From Pseudomonadota bacterium (GTDB taxonomy: Bacteria > Pseudomonadota > Gammaproteobacteria > Burkholderiales > Ferrovaceae): 64,000 bases of DNA. Where the stretch lies: the NCBI GenBank assembly GCA_021832305.1, contig JAKBLB010000007.1, positions 1 to 64,000 of the forward strand. Reading direction: 5' to 3'. Shown in pieces: positions 58,873-64,000 of the stretch. Each line of letters begins with the position of its first letter. The first letter of the stretch is position 1. A program made the position numbers and the translations under genes. Below the pieces are notes generated by a model, which saw only the letters and a list, made by a program, of their open reading frames with translations, made no database searches and had not been told where the DNA came from.

Positions 58873-60382
58873 GCCGCGTTTCTATCATTTCTCCCCGAGT
58901 CGAACCATCGCATCTTTCACGGTTGGATTTTTTTTCTTCGTGATACTCCGCATCCTGATTGACTTGCCAAACATCAAACAGTCGTTTTCCGGCCATGATG
59001 TTTTTGACCGTAAGCATCGCAGTCATCATGGCATGATCCTGATTGTTGTATTTGTGCATACCATTGCGGCCCACTAAGTGCAGGGAAGGGTGAACACTCT
59101 CCAAATGCTTCCGAATGAGGTTCACGCGCGATTCATAGCCTTCATCATAAATCGGATAAGCCTTGGATTGACGGACCACGGTTCCATCTACCAGATCATC
59201 CGGTGACGCCAAACCCAACTGGATCAATTCTCTGGAAGCCAGGTCAACGAGTTCTTCATCGGAAGTTGTCCATAGGCCATCTTCCTCGAAGCAGAAATAC
59301 TCCATTCCATAGCAGTTGAGCGCCGGGTCCGGCACCATGTCGGGAGACCAGGATTTGAAATTCTGAATCCTTCCCACCTTGACGCCGGGATCATGAATGT
59401 AGATCCAGTTATCATCAAACCGATGACGCTCGCGCACGATCAATGCCACCACCAGAAAATCACGGTAACGCAGACTGTTCGTAGCCTGCGTGACGAATTC
59501 TGGCAAAGCGGGTTGCAAGATCAACCCCAGGGCATGCAATGGCATACTGCTGATGACGTGGTCGCATTGGAACTTCCGTTCCTGACCTTGGCCGTCACGA
59601 GTGGTTACCTCCCAACCCACTTCAAGTCCGCTGTTTTTCAATGCCACCACGCGTTGCCCTAGAAGTACTTCCCCTCCCCTCTGCCGAATACGGTCAGTTG
59701 CTGCGGTCCACAACATTCCGGGACCTCGACGAGGATAGCGAAACTGGGTGACCAAGGTCTTGATGGTATCCTGTCGCTCTCCCATAGCCATGGCTTGGGG
59801 TAGCAGCGCATGCCAGATTGCCCTGAACAGGGACAATCCCTTGATGCGCTGAGCGGCCCAGTCTGCAGAGATCTCTGTGCATTTCATCCCCCATACTTTT
59901 TCTGTATAGGTTTTAAAAAAAATCTCGAACAATCGGCGCCCAAAACGACGTGTTACCCAGTCTTCAAAGTTCCTGGGTTCCTTCGCGGGTTGCAAGCACG
60001 CGCGCAGATAGGACAGAACACAACACAATGCCTCGCCAATCCCCAGTTTCCCGAGTGCATCAAAAGCCCTGAGTGGATAATCAAACAATTTCCCGCGATA
60101 AAAAATGCGCGACTTGCGGGGGCGCAACAAAAAATCTTCCCCCAACAACTCATCCCATAAGCGTTCGATCTCCGTGGATTTTGAGAAGAATCGATGGCCT
60201 CCGATATCAAAGCCGAATCCCTTGTACAGTACGGTTCGTGATATGCCCCCGACATAGGTTTCATCCTGTTCCAGGACCGTGACTATTGCTCCCTGAACGT
60301 CACGGGTGAGCAAATAACCGGCTGTCAATCCTGCGGGACCTGCGCCAATACATACCACTGAGACTTTTTTCAACGATTCCAT
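58844..60382 (-). CDS. UDP-galactopyranose-mutase-like FAD-dependent protein
   Basis: 512 residues. The N-terminal FAD loop is [13 protein letters not shown] (13-25), followed by the [12 protein letters not shown] segment typical of the UGM-like/protoporphyrinogen-oxidase-like family that neighbours glycosyltransferases. Residues [10 protein letters not shown] and the C-terminal [20 protein letters not shown] block agree with that family. It probably oxidises or isomerises a sugar or isoprenoid linked substrate. The 29-base overlap with the membrane protein gene supports joint expression. Confidence 0.75.
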   Translation of the reverse strand: MESLKKVSVVCIGAGPAGLTAGYLLTRDVQGAIVTVLEQDETYVGGISRTVLYKGFGFDIGGHRFFSKSTEIERLWDELLGEDFLLRPRKSRIFYRGKLFDYPLRAFDALGKLGIGEALCCVLSYLRACLQPAKEPRNFEDWVTRRFGRRLFEIFFKTYTEKVWGMKCTEISADWAAQRIKGLSLFRAIWHALLPQAMAMGERQDTIKTLVTQFRYPRRGPGMLWTAATDRIRQRGGEVLLGQRVVALKNSGLEVGWEVTTRDGQGQERKFQCDHVISSMPLHALGLILQPALPEFVTQATNSLRYRDFLVVALIVRERHRFDDNWIYIHDPGVKVGRIQNFKSWSPDMVPDPALNCYGMEYFCFEEDGLWTTSDEELVDLASRELIQLGLASPDDLVDGTVVRQSKAYPIYDEGYESRVNLIRKHLESVHPSLHLVGRNGMHKYNNQDHAMMTAMLTVKNIMAGKRLFDVWQVNQDAEYHEEKKSNRERCDGSTRGEMIETRHVPTKIPGG

Positions 60383-60695
60383 CGTTCACTGGACCTCTGA
60401 GACAGACAACAACCCCGTAGATAGCGGGGTTGTGAACCAGACGCTGTATAAATTCGAGCATGATGTCAAAGCGACTGTATTTCCATCAATGACAGACCGA
60501 GCCTGACCAGATCGTAGGTTATCAAGCACTGCCCCCGGAAAAGTGCTTGGGTTCAGGACACCTGTTGGGGCGTCTTTCGGCAAGATGGTGCGCCACACCA
60601 AATCAGCATCAGGTGTTGTACTTCGAACCTGGAACTATCTGGGGATATTGTCGATCATCACTGATGCGAATACGCAGGGGGCCAGCCTATGGAGA
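60383..60695. other. Gap between thioredoxin-like gene and flavoprotein gene
   Basis: 313 bases. A short minus-strand frame from about 60634 ends a few bases before the flavoprotein start; it lacks a recognised domain and probably is not a gene. A perfect nine-base stem-loop (60410-60434) lies near the flavoprotein start. Nothing else is supportable. Confidence 0.4.
60410..60434. repeat. Nine-base stem-loop ahead of the flavoprotein gene
   Basis: ACAACCCCG and CGGGGTTGT pair perfectly around a seven-base loop. No T run follows on either strand, so it is not a standard terminator; it may be an operator or leader hairpin of the flavoprotein gene. Confidence 0.5.
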
Positions 60696-61271
60696 CTAGA
60701 AGTAATCGGGCTCGTTTCCTTCCTTCCATTTGATATTGCAGCCCAGGCTGGGGAATTGGTCCGTGACCTGAGGCGCATCGCTGAGGACGGCTTCCAACGC
60801 GGTGATGAGATCCTTGCCAGTGATCGGTTCAGCATTTTTTGGACGGCTGCCGTCGAACTGTCCTCGATAAACCAGGTGATGATGGCGGTCGAAGAGGAAA
60901 AAGTCGGGGGTGCAGGCGGCGCGATAGGCTTGAGCCACGGTCTGTGACTCGTCATACAGATAGGGAAAAGCGTAGCCTGCAAGGGCGCTTTCTTCCTTCA
61001 TCTTTTCCGGGCTGTCCAGGGGGTAACGGGCGGCATCGTTGGCGTTGATCCCTACCACGGCCACGCCACGCTTCATGAACTCACGAGTGACCTCGGCCAG
61101 TTTTGCGCGGATATGGATGACGTAGGGGCAATGGTTGCACAGGAAGATGACCAGCAGGGGCTTCTGGGCCGCCAGGTCGGCAAGGTGCCAGAGTTTTCCA
61201 TCGGCGTCCGGGAGAGAAAAGTCGGGTGCCGGAGTGTCGAGGGCGAGCATGAGGGAAGCGGTTTGTGCCAT
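60696..61271 (-). CDS. Thioredoxin-family (AhpC/TSA-like) protein
   Basis: 191 residues. The thioredoxin fold has CNHCPYV as the redox site and PDFFLFDRHHHLVYRGQFDGS later, the layout of the AhpC/TSA-related family with CNHCP motif that is common in bacteria. No signal peptide is seen, so it is probably cytoplasmic. The function is a thiol-disulfide or peroxide-linked reductant, with substrate unknown. A TATAAT -10 candidate lies on the minus strand at 61307-61312. Confidence 0.85.
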   Translation of the reverse strand: MAQTASLMLALDTPAPDFSLPDADGKLWHLADLAAQKPLLVIFLCNHCPYVIHIRAKLAEVTREFMKRGVAVVGINANDAARYPLDSPEKMKEESALAGYAFPYLYDESQTVAQAYRAACTPDFFLFDRHHHLVYRGQFDGSRPKNAEPITGKDLITALEAVLSDAPQVTDQFPSLGCNIKWKEGNEPDYF

Positions 61272-61343
61272 GAGGACGGTTCCTGAACAGTGAGGGCTTG
61301 GTTGTGATTATAACGAAGAACCCGTATTCCCATTGGTACACAC

Positions 61344-61424
61344 CTATTCAGCCAATATTTGCTTGGTGTCCAGGTAGACGCGATGTCCGACCATGCGGGC
61401 TATGGCATCATCTATCTTTCCCAT
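61344..61424 (-). pseudogene. N-terminal stump of a VapC-type PIN toxin
   Basis: Only 26 codons remain, starting with MGKIDDAIARMVGHRVYLDT, which is the opening of a PIN-domain toxin up to the first catalytic aspartate. The reading frame then changes to a short unrelated tail and a stop. The start codon overlaps the 3' end of the antitoxin gene by 13 bases, as in intact VapBC pairs. It is clearly non-functional. Confidence 0.6.
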
Positions 61425-61660
61425 GAGTCACGACTGACATTCAGGTCGGCTTCAATTTCTGCGGTTGTTTGACCCCAAAGGCCACGTGCGATACCTGCGT
61501 AGGCCATCGCCGACTCTTTGCGCACCTTGCGGTTTACGGGCACCAAGGTAACAATACCGTTTGCATAAGTGACTTCAACGTTGGGTTTGATGTGCGCTGC
61601 TTCAGCAATGCGGGTGGGAATTGTAATCTGGTGTTTGAGTCTCACTCGTACCTGTGACAT
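61412..61660 (-). CDS. AbrB/MazE-like antitoxin
   Basis: 82 residues. The N-terminal SpoVT/AbrB-type DNA-binding motif is QVRVRLKHQITIPTRIAEAA, followed by VTYANGIVTLVPVNRK. A helical tail would bind the partner toxin. It controls its own operon in known cases. A 24-base inverted-repeat region lies just upstream. With the toxin truncated, it is now orphaned, and may still repress related operons. Confidence 0.78.
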   Translation of the reverse strand: MSQVRVRLKHQITIPTRIAEAAHIKPNVEVTYANGIVTLVPVNRKVRKESAMAYAGIARGLWGQTTAEIEADLNVSRDSWER

Positions 61661-61686
61661 GGCTGGCTCCAGTCCTGGTTGGAAAA

Positions 61687-61710
61687 TAGGAATTCATCCT
61701 AGCATTCCTA
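61687..61710. promoter_or_regulatory. Inverted repeat upstream of the AbrB-like gene
   Basis: TAGGAAT (61687-61693) and ATTCCTA (61704-61710) are perfect seven-base arms around a ten-base spacer. It lies 27 bases before the antitoxin start and would suit autorepression by a dimeric AbrB protein. Confidence 0.45.
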
Positions 61711-61810
61711 CTATTCTGGTGCGAGTTCGTTTGTCGATCCCTTGGTTGATGCAGAACTGAAGCAGATCGAAAATGAGATTTCGGCGCTATTGGGCGAGGT
61801 GGCGGAATGA
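61703..61810 (+). pseudogene. C-terminal remnant of an unknown gene
   Basis: A frame open from 61703 ends with a helical, Glu/Lys-rich tail (LVDAELKQIENEISALLGEV) and a stop that overlaps the next start as ATGA. The upstream part of the gene is missing; a stop codon lies in frame at 61700. The coupled overlap suggests an operon whose first gene was lost by deletion. The family is not recognisable from this tail. Confidence 0.35.
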
Positions 61811-62442
61811 AAAATTCAAAGTACGAACTCTTGGGCCGGATGCAGCACCAATACCATCGGAGCCACCCTTGGCGCTTGTCACAGGGCGGTCTTTATATCC
61901 CTCATTCCTACGCGGACACGAAGCCGGACAGTCTCTCCTGGTGGGACGATGTTGGCTTTATCCTGAATAGGCGACGGGTCATCGTCTGGTGGCGGCATCC
62001 ACGCCACATTTATGCAGACGCACTTGACGGTCAATCCTGGCTGGAAGCCGGGGATGGGCCGCAAGACGATTGGCTTACTGAAGGTAGCACGAAGAACTAT
62101 CGGCGGGTTGGCGCGTCACGCAAAAAGATTGTGAGTTACACCAGCCGACAACCCTCAGCGGAGCAAAGGCTACATTATGACCTGCTACGAGATATCCGAG
62201 ATCGCCTGAAAACTGAGGGTATTGATCTTGATGTCCCGCCTTCATGGAATCTGGAGCGCCTGGCGTGGGCGATGGGCGTAAACTTGGTAGCCCCCCTGGA
62301 AGTGCGTAATGAGAGCGAGTTGGCTTCGGTTGCTCTGTTGGCTCGCCGGCTGATTCTGGGACAAACTACGCTGGAAACTGAATTTCCGGAATATTGTTAC
62401 AGTCGTACTGACTGGCTTCGTGAACAAGGAGGGAAGGAATGA
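61807..62442 (+). CDS. Hypothetical 211-residue protein of the accessory islet
   Basis: 211 residues, no transmembrane segment or recognised motif. It contains many Trp and Arg residues (SWWDDVGFILNRRRVIVWWRHPRH, GSTKNYRRVGASRKKI) and a helical C-terminal half. It overlaps the gene tail upstream (ATGA) and the gene head downstream (ATGA), the pattern of a coupled defence or mobile operon. I do not recognise a family. Confidence 0.55.
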   Translation: MKNSKYELLGRMQHQYHRSHPWRLSQGGLYIPHSYADTKPDSLSWWDDVGFILNRRRVIVWWRHPRHIYADALDGQSWLEAGDGPQDDWLTEGSTKNYRRVGASRKKIVSYTSRQPSAEQRLHYDLLRDIRDRLKTEGIDLDVPPSWNLERLAWAMGVNLVAPLEVRNESELASVALLARRLILGQTTLETEFPEYCYSRTDWLREQGGKE

Positions 62443-62601
62443 GCAATCTGATTTCTTCAGCGCCTGAGTACAGTGCAGTCCATTCCGAAATCGTCAGGCT
62501 ACTGGATGCACTACATCCGCCTGATATGCCGCACACGCTTCGCCAAAGGGCGTGAATTCCACGAAGTCGAAGCACTGCGTGGCGGCAGGCGCGATCGATA
62601 A
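62439..62601 (+). pseudogene. Degenerate fragment resembling the DUF1016 (YhcG) nuclease family
   Basis: An ATG overlapping the previous stop opens MSNLISSAPEYSAVHSEIVR, which resembles the N-terminus of DUF1016/PD-(D/E)XK nucleases. The frame stops after 38 codons. In a shifted frame, REFHEVEALRGG recalls a later conserved segment of the same family before another stop at 62599. Similarity is by memory and low in detail, so the identity is tentative. Confidence 0.3.
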
Positions 62602-62643
62602 CGAAGAAACCACATTCTTACAGGTGCGATTCCTGATCGGGAT

Positions 62644-62812
62644 GCTGTCTATACTGGCGGTCATGGACACTGCCCTGAAAATCCTGCGTGAGACTTTTGG
62701 ATACACGGAATTTCGTGGATTCCAGGAGGAAGTGATCGAGCATGTCCGTGGGGGAGAGCATGCGCTGGTTCTGATGCCCACCGGCGGGGGCAAATCCCTA
62801 TGCCATACCGGG
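62644..62812 (+). repeat. Upstream copy of the recQ 5' duplication
   Basis: This segment matches 63493-63661 at an offset of 849 bases. Bases 62690-62799 are identical to 63539-63648 over 110 positions, with scattered differences in the flanks. The match covers the start codon through the Walker A region and decays after the GKS codons. Confidence 0.85.
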
Positions 62813-62872
62813 TTCCCGTACCAGTTTTTTCATGGTCAGGCGTTTGAACATTTGCCGACAACTGAGCATTGA
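62663..62872 (+). pseudogene. Truncated recQ 5' copy
   Basis: The frame opens as MDTALKILRETFGYTEFRGF and keeps the PTGGGKS Walker A motif, then ends in an unrelated 22-residue tail and stop. No other RecQ motif is present, so it cannot be a helicase. It is a partial duplicate of the recQ gene that begins at 63512. Confidence 0.8.
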
Positions 62873-62879
62873 CGTCAAT
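62868..62879. promoter_or_regulatory. Palindrome ATTGACGTCAAT near vapB
   Basis: A perfect 12-base palindrome, 48 bases before the antitoxin start. It could be one of the autorepression sites of the toxin-antitoxin operon. Confidence 0.35.
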
Positions 62880-62899
62880 CAGTTGCGCAAGATATGAGG

Positions 62900-62913
62900 T
62901 GCAGAAATCTGCA
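62900..62913. promoter_or_regulatory. Inverted repeat TGCAGA-AA-TCTGCA just before the vapB RBS
   Basis: A perfect inverted repeat with a two-base centre ends one base before AAGGAG (62915-62920). Its position over the translation start region fits an operator bound by the VapB antitoxin. Confidence 0.5.
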
Positions 62914-62927
62914 TAAGGAGCGTGGGG

Positions 62928-63188
62928 ATGAGGACAACGCTGGATATCGATGATGATTTACTGATGCGGGCCAAGCAGTTCGCTGCTGGAAAGCGTACCA
63001 GTTTGACCCGCCTGATCGAGGAAGGCTTGTCGTTGCGCTTGCAGGCGGCACAGGCAGTTACGTCCGGCAGGGCACGATGCGCTTTGCCGGTTTATGCCGG
63101 ACAGGGCGGATTACAGTCGACGATCGGGAATACTTTGAGTCACCGTGCTCTGCTGGATGCGATCGATGAGGCGGATGCTGTTCGATGA
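62928..63188 (+). CDS. VapB-type antitoxin
   Basis: 86 residues. MRTTLDIDDDLLMRAKQFAAG is a ribbon-helix-helix-like N-terminus of the VapB/DUF2191 group. The C-terminal part would wrap the VapC toxin. AAGGAG lies seven bases before ATG 62928. It overlaps the toxin gene by four bases (ATGA). Its toxin is probably inactive, so the antitoxin may be expressed without need. Confidence 0.8.
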   Translation: MRTTLDIDDDLLMRAKQFAAGKRTSLTRLIEEGLSLRLQAAQAVTSGRARCALPVYAGQGGLQSTIGNTLSHRALLDAIDEADAVR

Positions 63189-63403
63189 CGCCGGATGTAA
63201 ATATTCTTGTGGCAGCTTGCCGTCAGGATCACCCACACCATGAGCGGGCGCTGGACTGGCTTGAAGAGGCTATCGCCAGCAGTAGCGGAAGATCATTGGT
63301 CAACCTGCCCATGGCGGTTTCCGGATTTTTGCGCCTGGTGACATTTGATAAGGATTTTCGCAAGTTGTTGAAGCCCGGTTCTGTGACAGTGCTGAAATGC
63401 TAG
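63185..63403 (+). pseudogene. VapC-type PIN toxin with internal deletion
   Basis: 72 residues where about 135 are usual. The start MTPDVNILVAACRQDHPHHE and the tail VTFDKDFRKLLKPGSVTVL are typical of VapC, but the middle is missing: FLRL in the first half joins directly to VTFDKDF from the last third at L51-V52-T53. The central acidic residues of the PIN active site are lost. The join lies on a Leu-Val-Thr coding repeat (63335-63343), consistent with deletion between short repeats. The frame is kept, so the product might still fold, but activity is not expected. Confidence 0.7.
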
Positions 63404-63472
63404 CCCGTCTAATGAAGGCGCGGGGTTGGGAGAGTCTGAGATTCGTCGCTACCTGTCCGCGCAGCAAGATTT

Positions 63473-63489
63473 CCGAATCAGTGATTCGG
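63473..63489. repeat. Palindrome CCGAATCA-G-TGATTCGG ahead of recQ
   Basis: Eight-base perfect arms around a single base, 22 bases before the recQ start. It lies where an operator or a hairpin would act on recQ expression; the truncated copy lacks it in this form. Confidence 0.5.
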
Positions 63490-63492
63490 GGT

Positions 63493-63661
63493 ACTGTCTA
63501 TACGGGCAGTCATGGATCCTGCCCTTAAAATCCTGCGCGAGACTTTTGGATACACGGAATTTCGTGGATTCCAGGAGGAAGTGATCGAGCATGTCCGTGG
63601 GGGAGAGCATGCGCTGGTTCTGATGCCCACCGGCGGGGGCAAATCCCTGTGCTATCAGATT
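63493..63661 (+). repeat. Downstream copy of the recQ 5' duplication
   Basis: Partner of 62644-62812 (offset 849). Here the reading frame continues beyond the shared segment into the RecQ helicase sequence, so this is the intact parent copy. Confidence 0.85.
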
Positions 63662-64000
63662 CCCGGATTGCTACGGACGGGCGTGACCCTGGTCGTTTCT
63701 CCTCTCATCGCCCTGATGCAGGATCAGGTTCAGGCACTCAGGAAGCGCGGCATCGCTGCGGCATGCCTCAACTCGTCCCAACCCGAGGGAGAGGCAAGGG
63801 ATGTTCAACATGCCCTGCGGGCTCATGAACTGAAATTTCTCTATCTGGCACCCGAGCGTTTGGTTCAGCGCCATTTTCAATCCATTCTGAAGGCGTTGTA
63901 CGATAGGCGGCAGGTGGCGTTGTTTGCCATCGATGAATGTCATTGCATTGCCGAATGGGGACATGATTTTCGTCCTGAATATCGACAGTTGACGGTGTTG
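63512..64000 (+). CDS. recQ: RecQ-family DNA helicase (5' part, runs off the window)
   Basis: The first 163 codons. Q-motif/GFQEEVIEHV, Walker A MPTGGGKS (K44), VVSPLIALMQDQV, and the motif II region read LFAIDECHCIAEWGHDFRP. This matches the RecQ pattern DEAHCISQWGHDFRPEY, with two notable changes: DECH for DEAH at 141-144 and CIAEWGH for CISQWGH in the aromatic-rich loop. RecQ unwinds DNA in recombination and repair. The 3' end is outside the window, so helicase and zinc domains cannot be checked. Confidence 0.88.
   Translation, partial: MDPALKILRETFGYTEFRGFQEEVIEHVRGGEHALVLMPTGGGKSLCYQIPGLLRTGVTLVVSPLIALMQDQVQALRKRGIAAACLNSSQPEGEARDVQHALRAHELKFLYLAPERLVQRHFQSILKALYDRRQVALFAIDECHCIAEWGHDFRPEYRQLTVL

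Noticed and set aside
60386-60634. Short minus-strand frame before the flavoprotein gene
   Set aside because: No RBS with an ATG start, no domain, and only a weak TTG start; may be a decayed gene end but cannot be supported.

Overview
The window is 64 kb of densely packed, GC-rich proteobacterial chromosome with no rRNA, tRNA, CRISPR array or intact transposon. Gene content and order (alaC-hom-thrC, aceF-lpd with a single lipoyl domain, surE-pcm-nlpD, mlaA, clpB, envZ/ompR, bioF-bioA-bioD, a PEP-CTERM protein) point to a Gram-negative betaproteobacterium, perhaps of the Nitrosomonadales/Ferrovum-Gallionella type. The assignment is inferred from gene content, since no taxonomic marker gene is present.

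Region 0.2-11.9 kb holds housekeeping and metabolic genes: a TPR-like exported protein, radC, a TlpA-type thioredoxin, pyruvate dehydrogenase E2/E3, surE-pcm-nlpD, a Mth938-fold protein, the alaC-hom-thrC amino-acid operon and mlaA. Region 12-20.4 kb has a solitary PEP-CTERM protein, clpB with a near-consensus heat-shock promoter, an MgtA-type Mg2+ ATPase with a leader hairpin, and a DinG-type Fe-S helicase. Region 20.4-28.6 kb is a minus-strand run (ArnD-like deacetylase, bcp, phoH, lplT, tsaB, rimI, udg, ompR, envZ), with four-base overlaps in tsaB/lplT, rimI/tsaB and envZ/ompR. Region 28.6-41.8 kb carries typA, a complete tripartite RND efflux operon (outer membrane factor, adaptor, pump), ferredoxin-NADP reductase, a biotin operon and a sodium/solute symporter.

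Region 43.8-56.8 kb is a Tad (tight adherence, type IVb) pilus locus. tadE-tadG diverge from flp-tadV(cpaA)-cpaB-cpaC-lipoprotein-cpaE-cpaF-tadB-tadC, and two paralogous GT87-type membrane glycosyltransferases follow directly on the same strand. TadG is strikingly rich in low-complexity segments (Gln/Asn, Gly/Ala/Ser, an 11-residue tandem repeat, an 11-residue Ser run), and Flp and the prepilin peptidase both carry unusual residues at normally glycine positions. This locus, with its putative glycosylation pair and variable pseudopilin, is the best candidate here for a specialised surface system.

Region 56.9-61.3 kb has a large membrane protein and an overlapping UDP-galactopyranose-mutase-like flavoprotein, then a thioredoxin-family protein. 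Region 61.3-64 kb is a decaying accessory islet. It contains an AbrB/MazE-type antitoxin followed by a 26-codon stump of its PIN toxin, gene tails and heads around an unknown 211-aa protein, a truncated copy of the recQ 5' end, a VapB antitoxin with a VapC that appears to have lost its middle between two Leu-Val-Thr sites, and the start of the apparently intact recQ running off the window. Several short palindromes there look like operator sites.
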